Assembly: GCF_000721605.1 (NCBI RefSeq)
Contig: NZ_JOIZ01000009.1
Coordinates: forward strand, 1 to 64,000
Length of the DNA: 64,000 nt
DNA from: Streptomyces sp. NRRL S-37
GTDB lineage: Bacteria; Actinomycetota; Actinomycetes; Streptomycetales; Streptomycetaceae
Reading direction: 5' to 3'
Shown: piece after piece, positions 25,253 through 33,115 of the stretch
Layout: the number at the start of each line of letters is the position of its first letter
Position numbering within the stretch: position 1 is the first letter of the stretch
Notes under the pieces: model-generated
The model's database searches: none
Told to the model about the DNA's origin: nothing
What the model saw: only the letters and a program-made list of their open reading frames with translations
Position numbers and translations under genes: made by a program

Positions 25253-26341
25253 GTGCGACACCTGGCGGCCATCGGCGTCATAGGCGGTTACGGAGCAGTC
25301 GGCAGCGCGGTCGTACGGCGGCTCCACCGGGCGGGCGTCCACCCGCTGCTGGTGGCCGGCCGCGATCGGGGCCGGGCGGAAGCGCTGGTCGCCGGCCTCC
25401 CGGAGGGCGGTCCGGACGTGGGCGCCCTGGCGGTGGACCTGACCGACCCCGACTCGCTGGATCGCTTCACGGCGGGTTGCCGGCTCGTCGTCAACTGCGC
25501 GGGACCCTCGTACCGCGTCCTCGACACGGTCGCCCGGGCCGCGCTGCGAGGCGGCGCGGACTACGTCGACGCGGCCGGTGACGACCCGGTCCACCACCTG
25601 CTGTCCGCCGACGGGGGCGTCGGGCGATGGGTGACGGCCGGACGCGCGGCCGTGCTGTCCGCCGGCGCGCTTCCGGGCCTGTCCTCGCTGCTGCCCCGCG
25701 CACTGGCCGCCCGCGCCACCGGTCCCGTCGCACTGGACGCCTACGTCGGCGGCGTCGCGCCGCTCACCCCGGCCGCCGCCGGCGACGTGCTGCTCGGCCG
25801 CGGACCGGAGCACGGCACGCCGGCGGCCGCCTGGCACGAGGGCCGGATGCGGGAACGTGCGCTGGCCCCCCGCCGAGGGGTGCGACTCGACGCCTTCCCC
25901 GCACCCGTCGACGCCTTCCCCTTCCTGTCCACCGAGGCCGTCCGGCTGGCCCGGGCAGCGGACATCGGCCGAGTGCGCTGGTACACCGTCTTCGGCGGCG
26001 GGCGCCTGGCCGAGGAACTGGCCATGGCATGGGCACTGGACAGCACGGAGACCGCTGACCTGGTCGCGGCGGCCGACGAGGACGTGCGGCGCCACGGGGC
26101 CTGGTACGGACAGGAGTTCCACCTCTGGGACGGGGCGACGGACGGCCCGCCCACCGCGAGGCTCGTCCTGCGCGCCCCGGACTCCTACGAGCTGAGCGGG
26201 TTCCTCGCTGCCGCCGCCGCCCTCCGGGCGCTCGACGGGGCGATCGCTCCCGGTGTGCACTTCGCCGCGGACGTACTCGACCCCGTGCGGGTCACCGAGG
26301 ACCTGGCGGCCGATGACGCGGCGGAGCTCAGGACACTGTGA
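25253..26341 (+). CDS. Saccharopine-dehydrogenase-like NAD(P) oxidoreductase
   Basis: The protein has 362 residues. The Rossmann start IGVIGGYGAVGSAVVRRL lies near residues 6-23, followed by VAGRDRGRAEAL, and VNCAGPSYRVLDTVARAAL near 80 with YVDAAGD, the usual layout of saccharopine-dehydrogenase-like proteins. An excellent AGGAGG lies eight bases before the GTG. In pyochelin and yersiniabactin pathways a thiazolinyl imide reductase is needed. That enzyme belongs to another family (Gfo/Idh/MocA), so this protein could be a functional substitute or could act on an opine-like or amino-acid intermediate. Its Zur-like promoter ties it to the cluster. The reaction is not established. Confidence 0.8.
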   Translation: MRHLAAIGVIGGYGAVGSAVVRRLHRAGVHPLLVAGRDRGRAEALVAGLPEGGPDVGALAVDLTDPDSLDRFTAGCRLVVNCAGPSYRVLDTVARAALRGGADYVDAAGDDPVHHLLSADGGVGRWVTAGRAAVLSAGALPGLSSLLPRALAARATGPVALDAYVGGVAPLTPAAAGDVLLGRGPEHGTPAAAWHEGRMRERALAPRRGVRLDAFPAPVDAFPFLSTEAVRLARAADIGRVRWYTVFGGGRLAEELAMAWALDSTETADLVAAADEDVRRHGAWYGQEFHLWDGATDGPPTARLVLRAPDSYELSGFLAAAAALRALDGAIAPGVHFAADVLDPVRVTEDLAADDAAELRTL

Positions 26342-26349
26342 GGGTCCGC

Positions 26350-26391
26350 CGGGGTGCTCCCCGACCGGTGGGCAGGCCGGGGAGCACCCCG
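26350..26391 (+). terminator. Very strong hairpin after the dehydrogenase
   Basis: GGGGTGCTCCCCG at 26351-26363 pairs perfectly with CGGGGAGCACCCC at 26378-26390 across a 14-nt loop, with an extra C-G closing pair. It begins nine bases after the dehydrogenase stop codon and should terminate that transcript. Confidence 0.8.
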
Positions 26392-26400
26392 ACGGACAGG

Positions 26401-26679
26401 CGGCTGCACATCCCGTATCACGCGGCCGAGGAGGAGATCCACGGCGCGTGGATGACCGAGGAGCCGGCCCGCCACGGCTGCCGAATCAGCCCCGGCACGC
26501 TGTATCCGACGCCGCACCGGCTGGAGGTGGACGGACCGCTGCTCTCCGAGCAGCGGGTGGCCGACGGCCGTACCCGGCGCGTCCGCAAGGCGATCGAGGC
26601 CGGGAAGCAGGCTCTGGCGGAGGACCGGCGGGCACTCGGGGCGCCGGTCCGTGAGGTCCTGGGAGACGAGGCGCCGTAG
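26401..26679 (+). pseudogene. 5'-truncated PadR-family regulator remnant
   Basis: The translated sequence carries the PadR winged-helix core: AAEEEIHGAWMTEEPARHG, RISPGTLYPTPHRLEVDG and EQRVADGRTRRVRKAIEAGKQAL. The usual N-terminal helix is missing. In its place is the dehydrogenase terminator hairpin, and the only upstream in-frame start (GTG at 26338) would have to translate through it. The normally conserved LYPTLHRLE reads LYPTPHRLE and YRATEAG reads RKAIEAG. I infer a decayed gene left by a deletion rather than a working regulator, although a short product from the ATG at 26451 cannot be excluded. Confidence 0.6.
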
Positions 26680-26695
26680 CGTACCGGCGCGGGCG

Positions 26696-27358
26696 TCAGG
26701 AGGCGCGCGGGGTCACCAGGCCGGATTCGTAGGCGAGGACCACGAGCTGGGCGCGGTCGCGGGCGCCGAGCTTGGCCATGGCCCGGTTGATGTGGGTCTT
26801 GGCGGTCGACGGGCTGATGACCAGGTGAGCGGCGATCTCGTCATTGGACAGGCCCTGTGCGGCCAGGGCGACCGCCTCGCGTTCGCGGCCGGTCAGCTCT
26901 TCCAGCCCGTCGCCGACGCGGGCGGGCACCGGCCGGGTGACATACCGGTCGATGAGCTTACGGGTGATGGCGGGCGCGAGCAGGGCGTCGCCGCGGGCGG
27001 CTACGCGTACGGCGTGCAGGAAGTCCTCCGGCAGGATGTCCTTGACGAGGAAGCCGGCGGCGCCGGCGCGCAGCGCGTCGAGGACGTACTCGTCCATGCC
27101 GTAGTTGGTCAGCATGACGACGTGCACGCCGGCCAGGGCCGGGTCCGCGGCGATGCGCCGGGTCACTTCGATGCCGTCCATGACGGGCATCCGGATGTCG
27201 ACGAGAGCGACGTCGGGCAGCCGCTCCCTGACGAGCACCAGGGCCTCTTGGCCGTCGGCGGCCTCGGCCACCACCTCGATGTCGTCCTCGAGGTCGAGCA
27301 GCGCGCGGAAGCCGCTGCGGATGAGCGGCTGGTCGTCGACCAGCAGGACCTGGATCAC
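26696..27358 (-). CDS. NarL/LuxR-family response regulator
   Basis: The protein has 220 residues. The receiver domain starts IQVLLVDDQPLIRSGF, has the phospho-acceptor Asp in VALVDIRMPVMDG near residue 54 and a conserved Lys in FLVKDILPEDF near 105. The C-terminal LuxR-type HTH, LTGREREAVALAAQGLSNDEIA, lies near 150-171. The GTG overlaps the kinase stop codon, so both are made together. It belongs to the DesR/NarL subgroup. The target genes are unknown. The small membrane protein encoded beyond the kinase gene is on the other strand, so it is a candidate but not proven. Confidence 0.9.
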   Translation of the reverse strand: MIQVLLVDDQPLIRSGFRALLDLEDDIEVVAEAADGQEALVLVRERLPDVALVDIRMPVMDGIEVTRRIAADPALAGVHVVMLTNYGMDEYVLDALRAGAAGFLVKDILPEDFLHAVRVAARGDALLAPAITRKLIDRYVTRPVPARVGDGLEELTGREREAVALAAQGLSNDEIAAHLVISPSTAKTHINRAMAKLGARDRAQLVVLAYESGLVTPRAS

Positions 27359-28482
27359 GAGGCTCCGTTCGTGGGAAGTTCGGCCTGGACGGTGAAGCCG
27401 CCTGTGCCGCGTGGCCCGGTGCGCAGCCGGCCGCCCAGGGCCGTGACGCGTTCGTGCATGCCGAGCAGCCCGAGGCCGGGCGCCGGCGCGGGGTTCGAGG
27501 TGCTCTTTCCGTCGTCGTCGACGCGGATGGCGAGAGCGTCCGGCCGGTAGTCGATCAGTACCGAGGCGGTGGTGGCGGCGGCGTGCCGGGCGACGTTGGT
27601 GAGCGACTCCTGAACGATCCGGTACGCGGTACGGCTCACCGCGGCCGGCACGGCGTGCGGATGTCCTTCGATCGTCAGCGTCGTCTCCAGGCCGGTCCTT
27701 CGGAACCGTTCCACCAGGTCCGGGATGTGGTCGAGTCCGTGCGGCGGGGTGGTGCCGTCGTCGCGCAGAGCCTCGAGGGTCGCGCGCAGCTCCCGGCTCG
27801 CCTCCCGGCCGGCTTCCTGGATCGCGAGCAGGGCTTCCGGCACCTGCTCGCCGCGGCGCCGGGCCACGTGGACCGCGACCTCGGACTGCACCTTGATGAC
27901 CGAGATCTGGTGGGTGAGTGAGTCGTGCAGCTCCCGCGCGATGCGCAGCCGCTCCTCGTCGGTCCGGCGTCGCGCGGTCTCCTCACGGGTGCGCTCGGCT
28001 TCCTCCGCCCGCCGCTCGGCCTGCCGCACCGCCTCCCCGGCGGCGAAGGCGGCGATCAGCCAGGCGATCTCAAGGGTGTTCCGGGCCTGCGCCACGACCT
28101 CGCGCGCGGGCCCGTCGTGGGAGACCAGGGCGGTGAGGGGGAGCACGGCCAGCAGGCCCAGGGACGCTGCCGATGCGGCGACACGGTGCCCGGCGCGTAC
28201 CGCGCCGTAGACCGCGACCAGGTAGGAGACGGCGAGCACCTCGAACCCGGCCGCCTGGTGGCCCACCGCGCACAGCCCGGTGACGGCCAGGACCACGAGC
28301 GGGGCCCGGCGATGCGCGGCCAGCGCCAGCCCGCCGGCCGCCAGCAGCGCGGAGCCGAGCAGCTCACGGTCCCCGGCCGGGTGTGGTCCGGACAGCCCGG
28401 TGCCCAGCAACAGCGCTGCCACGCCCACGGCGATCACCCAGTCGGTGACTCCGGCCGGGACGGCGAGCCGCCCTTTGTCCAT
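27355..28482 (-). CDS. Sensor histidine kinase (HisKA_3 type)
   Basis: The protein has 375 residues with five or so membrane segments in the first 150. A coiled coil rich in Glu/Arg follows (AERRAEEAERTREE), then the HisKA_3 phospho-acceptor in RIARELHDSLTHQISVI near residue 195, and a HATPase_c domain with the N-box-like QESLTNVARHA and G-box GLGLLGMHERV. The ATG at 28482 is the start nearest the first membrane segment. It is the cognate kinase of the overlapping response regulator gene. There is no extracellular sensor domain, so the signal is probably sensed in or near the membrane. Confidence 0.9.
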   Translation of the reverse strand: MDKGRLAVPAGVTDWVIAVGVAALLLGTGLSGPHPAGDRELLGSALLAAGGLALAAHRRAPLVVLAVTGLCAVGHQAAGFEVLAVSYLVAVYGAVRAGHRVAASAASLGLLAVLPLTALVSHDGPAREVVAQARNTLEIAWLIAAFAAGEAVRQAERRAEEAERTREETARRRTDEERLRIARELHDSLTHQISVIKVQSEVAVHVARRRGEQVPEALLAIQEAGREASRELRATLEALRDDGTTPPHGLDHIPDLVERFRRTGLETTLTIEGHPHAVPAAVSRTAYRIVQESLTNVARHAAATTASVLIDYRPDALAIRVDDDGKSTSNPAPAPGLGLLGMHERVTALGGRLRTGPRGTGGFTVQAELPTNGAS

Positions 28483-28713
28483 GGGTGCACCGTAGCCGGA
28501 CGCGGTGGTGGGCGAGTCCGACTCATGGAGGAGAGACCGGCTACCGCGTGCGTGGTACCGGTGCGTCGTCCGGCGCGTCCGCGGTATCCGGATGCCGCGG
28601 CGGCGGTAGCGGGAAGTGCCCGCGTCTGCTGGACGACCGGCAGGAGGGCCGGCGCGCATGCTCTCCGTACACACCGCATTTCGGAAGCGGCGACGGAGAA
28701 GGAGGAGAGCGGC

Positions 28714-29088
28714 ATGAGTGCTTCAGCAGCGCTGGCGGCGGCCGCCGAGGGCGGGATCATCGGCGACGGGCGGACCGGCGCCAACCTGGCCCTCGGGGTG
28801 GGGGCGCTCGGCCTGGCCATCGGCCGGCTGGCCCTGGCCCGCGCCGGCGGCCGGATCAGCGTCGGTCACGCGCGCGTCGGCGGGATGTCGGCCATCGCGG
28901 TGGGAACGGTCGGTACGGTCCTCGCGGTGCTGCACGCGGCCACCTCCAGCGGCGGTCCCGGCACCGGCAACGGGCTCGTCGGCGCCGTCGTGGCCATCCC
29001 GCTGGGGCTGGGCGCCGTGCTCCTCGGCCGCCGGGTACTGACCCGGTGCCGTCGCGCCGGCCGGTCCGCCGATCGGACGCCCGTCTGA
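28714..29088 (+). CDS. Small Gly/Ala-rich membrane protein
   Basis: The protein has 124 residues with three predicted membrane helices: ANLALGVGALGLAIGRLAL, a segment around MSAIAVGTVGTVLAVLHAA, and LVGAVVAIPLGLGAVLL. It ends in a basic Arg-rich tail. AAGGAGGAG precedes the ATG, giving a clear ribosome site. It resembles small uncharacterised actinobacterial membrane proteins. No enzymatic motif is seen. It is divergent from the two-component pair, from which it is separated by about 230 bp. Confidence 0.65.
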   Translation: MSASAALAAAAEGGIIGDGRTGANLALGVGALGLAIGRLALARAGGRISVGHARVGGMSAIAVGTVGTVLAVLHAATSSGGPGTGNGLVGAVVAIPLGLGAVLLGRRVLTRCRRAGRSADRTPV

Positions 29089-29671
29089 CTTCCCCGGTCA
29101 CGACGGGCGTGTCACCCGGGAGGAGACCGACAGGCCGGGCATGCGGGCGGTCAGCACCTGATGACGGCCCGGTCCGCAGCTGAGGCCGCGGCGCGGCGTG
29201 CGGGAGCCCGGTGCGCGGACGCTCCGGGGCGGCCGGCACCCGGTCGGCGAAGGCCGGATCGTACTCCGGCACCGGCCTCCCGCCACCGCGCGGCACATCG
29301 CCGCTCACGTGGCGCCGACGCGCACCGATTCCGCCGTGGCCTCGATCGCGCACTGTCTCGTTCGTGCCGAGGGCGCCGGGCACGAGGTGCCGGTGGATCT
29401 CGAAGGTGATGCCGGCTCGGCCGGCCTTCTCGATCGGCTGCCGCCGGCCGTCGGGGCAGGGGTGCGGGAACGGCCGTGAGGCGTCCCGGGGATGGTGCGG
29501 CAGGGAGTCCGGATACCGCGCCGAGCCCGGACCGCGCCGGCCTTCCGTTCCCCGGCATGCTCACCGGAGCGCGTCACCTCGTGCACCGGGACCCGCTCCA
29601 CCCGCCCCTCGGCCACAGCGACCGCGGATGCCCGGACGCTGTGAGGAACGGCCCCGTCCCGCTCGACGCGG
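29089..29671. other. 583-bp stretch without a convincing gene
   Basis: Several short open frames exist on both strands, but none has a good ribosome site, recognisable motif or consistent third-position GC pattern. A plus-strand frame near 29640 reads PLDAVIVPRRNPG, which faintly resembles the start of some glycosyltransferase-like genes and may be a decayed fragment. I assign nothing firm here. Confidence 0.4.
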
Positions 29672-30247
29672 TCATCGTCCCGCGGAGGAACCCGGGCCGC
29701 CCGGGGGCGTGGCCGGGGTCCGCCGGCCGGTGGTCAGTTCGGCCCAGACGACACGTCCGGCCCGGCCCGGGGCGCGGGTGACCGCCCAGTCGCTGCTCAG
29801 CGCGTCGACCAGGAGCAGCCCGCGTCCGTGCTGGTCGTCGGGGCCGGGGCGGCGGAGCATGGGCGGCTTCGGGCCGCGGGCCTGGTCCTCGACCTCGACG
29901 CGGATCCGGTCCGCCCGTATGTGCAGCCGGCAGACGATCCGCTCACCGGCCGCGTGGGTGAACGCGTTGGTGAGAAGCTCCGAAGCCACGATGACAGCGT
30001 TGTCGCACACCTCGTCGGCGACGCCCCGCGCGGTGAGCAGGTCCCGCACGCCGTGACGGGCGGCACGGACCGGGGCGGGGGCCGCCGGCAGGTCGAACAC
30101 GCGGGTCTCCGCACGGGGCCCGGAGGCGAGACGGCCGTGGCCGTCCGGCTGGGGGAGTGGAGCCGTCGGCTCGCCTCCGGGCGGTCCGGGGGAGGAGGGC
30201 CCCTGCCCGGCGTGGTGCTGCGGCCTGGGTAAGGGGAGCCGAGCCAT
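29672..30247 (-). CDS. Anti-sigma-factor-type ATP-binding protein (HATPase_c)
   Basis: The protein has 191 residues. After a Pro-rich N-terminal of about 50 residues comes an RsbW/SpoIIAB-like fold: N-box VCDNAVIVASELLTNAFTHA near residue 85, RIRVEVEDQARGPKP, and a G-box RGLLLVDALSSDWAV near 145. Streptomycetes carry many such proteins, often beside a DUF5753-type XRE regulator as here (divergent, about 260 bp away). It may bind a sigma factor or anti-anti-sigma factor. The partner is unknown. Confidence 0.85.
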   Translation of the reverse strand: MARLPLPRPQHHAGQGPSSPGPPGGEPTAPLPQPDGHGRLASGPRAETRVFDLPAAPAPVRAARHGVRDLLTARGVADEVCDNAVIVASELLTNAFTHAAGERIVCRLHIRADRIRVEVEDQARGPKPPMLRRPGPDDQHGRGLLLVDALSSDWAVTRAPGRAGRVVWAELTTGRRTPATPPGGPGSSAGR

Positions 30248-30380
30248 CTCCGTGTGCCTTTCGTCTGCCTGCGCACCGGGGTCCGTCGTGCACAGGCCGC
30301 GGTCGACCGGCCGGTGCGGTACGGCCCTTCAGCGGGCCGGGGTGCGGTGCGGACACTCTGGCACCCGTCAACGGCGGCTC

Positions 30381-30420
30381 GCAACCGGCAAGTTGAAAAT
30401 TGCAACCGGCCGCGTGCATG
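30381..30420. repeat. Direct repeat GCAACCGGC flanking an A/T-rich core
   Basis: GCAACCGGC occurs at 30381-30389 and again at 30412-30420, separated by an unusually A/T-rich core containing AGTTGAAAATT. Part of the core plus the second repeat also forms GTTG-N7-CAAC. It lies about 90 bp before the XRE regulator start and about 130 bp from the divergent ATPase start, so it is a candidate operator for both. Confidence 0.5.
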
Positions 30421-30510
30421 CTGCTTCCGTCGACGGCCGGCCGAACGTGTCCGTACCGGTCGCCCGCATGAGACGGTGAGCCCGGAACACCCGATGTGAG
30501 GGGGCACGGC

Positions 30511-31386
30511 GTGACCGCGGAGACCGACTGGGGCGGTGCCCCCTCCGTCCTGCGCATGATCCTCGGCAGACAGCTCGAGGAGTTACGCGTCCGGGCCGGT
30601 CTGACCTACGAGGAGGCGGGCACCGCCATCGGGGTCAGCCACTCCACGATCCGCCGGATGGAGGCCGCCAAGGTGGCCCGGCTCAGACTCGCCGACGCAG
30701 AGAAGCTGCTCCGCGTCTACGGCGTGACCGACCAGCAGGAGATCGACGCCTTCCTGAAGTCGGCCCGTGAGGCCAACAAGCGGGGCTGGTGGCACACCTA
30801 CCGGGATGTCATGCCGGACTGGTTCGCCGCCTACCTCAGCCTGGAACAGGCCGCCCTGCAGATCCGCGCCTACGAGAGCCAGTTCGTCCACGGGTTGCTG
30901 CAGACGGAGGCGTACGCCCGCGCCCTGCTGAACGCCGGCAACCCGCACGCCCCGGCGGAGGCCACCGAGCGCCGGATCGCCCTGCGGATGCGCCGGCAGG
31001 AACTGCTCGGCCGCGAGACGCCACCGCGGGTGTGGGTGGTGATGGACGAGACGGTGCTCCGCCGGCCGGTCGGGGGCCCGGAGGTGATGCGGGCCCAGAT
31101 CGGCCACCTCATCGAACTGCACCGCCTGCCGCAGGTGACGCTGCAGATCATGCCGTTCGCCGGCGGTCCCCACCCGGCCATGCGCGCCGGGTCCTTCCAG
31201 CTCTTCCGGTTCCGGGCACGTGAACTGCCCGACGTCGTCTACCTCGACGGCCTGATCGGCGCCGTCTACCTGGACAAGGGCGAGGACGTCGTGGTGTACC
31301 GCGAGGCCCTCGACCGGACCGGTGCCCAGGCGACACCCGTGACCGGGACCGAGGCCGTGCTCGACCGGATCCGCAAGGACCTCTGA
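30511..31386 (+). CDS. XRE-family HTH regulator with DUF5753; contains a TTA codon
   Basis: The protein has 291 residues. N-terminal HTH: LGRQLEELRVRAGLTYEEAGTA near residues 14-35, with recognition helix around SHSTIRRMEAAKV. The DUF5753 region follows: IRAYESQFVHGLLQTEAYARAL near 115, VWVVMDETVLRRPVGG near 172, LQIMPFAGGPHPAM near 210 and FVYLDG-type VVYLDGLIGAVYL near 240. Proteins of this family act in development and antibiotic control in Streptomyces (WhiJ-like). Codon 25 is TTA, which needs the bldA tRNA, so translation should be delayed to late growth. The GTG at 30511 is preferred over the GTG at 30496, since GAGGGGG lies before it. Confidence 0.88.
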   Translation: MTAETDWGGAPSVLRMILGRQLEELRVRAGLTYEEAGTAIGVSHSTIRRMEAAKVARLRLADAEKLLRVYGVTDQQEIDAFLKSAREANKRGWWHTYRDVMPDWFAAYLSLEQAALQIRAYESQFVHGLLQTEAYARALLNAGNPHAPAEATERRIALRMRRQELLGRETPPRVWVVMDETVLRRPVGGPEVMRAQIGHLIELHRLPQVTLQIMPFAGGPHPAMRAGSFQLFRFRARELPDVVYLDGLIGAVYLDKGEDVVVYREALDRTGAQATPVTGTEAVLDRIRKDL

Positions 31387-31446
31387 CCGGCACCGCCCGC
31401 CCCGCGAACCCGCCCCGGGACCACGACCCGCGAAGGAGACACCAAG

Positions 31447-32262
31447 GTGACCGAGAACGGATGGCCGGCCGACCGCATCGACACCGAGAGCGCGCACTCC
31501 GCGCGGATCTACGACTACATCCTCGGCGGCAAGGACTACTACCCGGCGGACCGGGAGGCCGGCGACGCCATGGTCCGGGAGTGGCCCGCCCTGCCCGTGC
31601 ACATGCGCGCCAACCGGGACTGGATGAACCGGGCGGTCCGGTGGCTCGTCGAGGAGGCGGGCATGCGCCAGTTCCTCGACGTCGGCACCGGCATACCCAC
31701 CTCCCCGAACCTGCACGAGATCGCCCAGTCGGTGGCTCCCGACGCACGCGTGGTCTACGTCGACAACGACCCCATCGTCCTCACTCTCTCCCAGGGGCTC
31801 CTGGCCAGCACACCCGAGGGCAGGACGTCGTACATCGAGGCGGACTTCCGCGACCCGGCGAGCATCCTGGACGCCCCCGAACTGCGGCGGACCCTCGACC
31901 TGGACCGGCCGGTGGCCCTCACGGTCATCGCCATCGTCCACTTCGTCCTCGACGAGGACGACGCCGTGGGCATCGTCCGCCGCCTGCTGGAGCCGCTTCC
32001 CCCGGGCAGCCACCTGGCCATGACGATCGGCACCGCGGAGTTCGCCCCCGAGGAGGTGGGGCGGGTGGCCCGCGAGTACGCGGCCCGCGGCATGCCGATG
32101 CGGCTGCGCACCGCCGACGAGGCCCACGAGTTCTTCGAAGGCCTGGACCTGGTCGGGCCGGGCCTCGTCCAGGTCCACAAGTGGCACCCGGACGGCACCG
32201 GCGAACAGGGCATCCGCGACGAGGACATCGCGATGTACGGAGCGATCGCCCGCAAACCGTAG
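31447..32262 (+). CDS. SAV2177/DUF574-family SAM methyltransferase
   Basis: The protein has 271 residues and is typical of the actinobacterial SAV2177 family. It opens with RIDTESAHSARIYDYILGGKDYYPADREAGD, then has MRANRDWMNRAVRWLVEEAG and the SAM-binding FLDVGTGIPTSPNLHEIAQ near residue 78. VVYVDNDPIVL comes next, and AIARKP ends the protein. The family is large in streptomycetes and commonly follows XRE/DUF5753 regulators, as here. The substrate is not known. AAGGAGACACC precedes the GTG start. Confidence 0.88.
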   Translation: MTENGWPADRIDTESAHSARIYDYILGGKDYYPADREAGDAMVREWPALPVHMRANRDWMNRAVRWLVEEAGMRQFLDVGTGIPTSPNLHEIAQSVAPDARVVYVDNDPIVLTLSQGLLASTPEGRTSYIEADFRDPASILDAPELRRTLDLDRPVALTVIAIVHFVLDEDDAVGIVRRLLEPLPPGSHLAMTIGTAEFAPEEVGRVAREYAARGMPMRLRTADEAHEFFEGLDLVGPGLVQVHKWHPDGTGEQGIRDEDIAMYGAIARKP

Positions 32263-32391
32263 AGTCCCGGTCCGCGTCCGCGCCGGGGGCCGTACAGACC
32301 GGCGCCGGCGCGGGCCGCCGGACCCGGCGCGTTCCGCTACCGGCCCGAAGACCGGTGCGTCGCGGATGAATTCCGGCGGCCGGGCCCGCCG

Positions 32392-32748
32392 ATGCCGGCG
32401 GTGATGCCGTGCGCGTACGCCATCGTGCCGCTCATGAGCGACCCCGAACACATCGGCCCGGCCGGCGGCGGCAGACCGGCGCACAGCCGGAAGCCGATGA
32501 CCGGCCGTGACCCGGAGGAGCCGGGCAGGTCCGCCACACCCCTGGAACCGCTGTTCGACCTCACGTTCGTGGTGGCGGTGGGCGCCGCGGCCTCCCGCTT
32601 CGCCGAGATGCTCGCCGAGGACCACACCCTGGAGGCCGTCGGCGCCTTCACCCCGGCGATGCTCGCCCCGTTCGTCGCCGTGGCCGGCTACGAGACGGTC
32701 GGCCACCGCCACCAGCGGCGGATGCTGCGCGAGCTCGGCGCGGGGTGA
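32392..32748 (+). pseudogene. LtrA-family membrane protein, N-terminal fragment
   Basis: Residues about 36-75 (GRDPEEPGRSATPLEPLFDLTFVVAVGAAA) match the conserved start of low-temperature-requirement A proteins, which are normally near 400 residues with about ten membrane helices. Here the frame ends after 118 residues with a short unrelated-looking tail (VGHRHQRRMLREL). I infer a large internal or 3' deletion leaving a non-functional fragment. The true former start was probably the ATG near 32497. Confidence 0.6.
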
Positions 32749-33115
32749 CGGCCCGCCGGGCCCGGGGCCCGTCCGCGCGGGCCACCGACGCGTCGACGTC
32801 GCGTTTCCGTGCCGTCCACGCGGCCGCAAGGTGCCGTTGGTGCCGGGGAACGGCAGGGTGTGTGGGTCTCGTGAGGGTCACCAAGTGACCTCCGGAGCAG
32901 ACGGGTTGCCGCGGCCGAACTGATAAGATCACCGAAACTTTCAGCAGGCTGGCGGCGCGTCATGAACGCGTACGGGGGACAGTCTCTAAGGCCCCATCGC
33001 TGAGGAGTTGAGGTTTGGTCCGCCGTAGGCCCGCGCCGTTCGACGGCCCGGACCCGTCCCACGCATGCGCGGATCTGACCGGACTCCCGGCGCGATGCGA
33101 CTTGAAGAGAGTCTC
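32749..33115 (+). promoter_or_regulatory. Conservon upstream region with a 15-bp palindrome
   Basis: This 367-bp gap carries no gene. GGTCAC-CAA-GTGACC at 32876-32890 is a perfect inverted repeat with 6-bp arms, followed by the locally A/T-rich ACTGATAAGATCACCG near 32920, a plausible promoter zone. It lies about 225 bp upstream of cvnA. The palindrome is a candidate operator. No matching regulator is identified. Confidence 0.4.

Noticed and set aside
25253..26341. Annotation as Irp3/PchG thiazolinyl imide reductase
   Set aside because: The sequence has the saccharopine-dehydrogenase layout, not the Gfo/Idh/MocA fold of that enzyme family. Only a functional analogy is offered.
26338..26400. 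GTG start of a PadR gene coupled to the dehydrogenase stop
   Set aside because: The segment is mostly a perfect terminator stem-loop and its translation has no PadR similarity.
29198..29479. Possible small gene on the plus strand
   Set aside because: No ribosome site, no recognisable motif and competing open frames on both strands.
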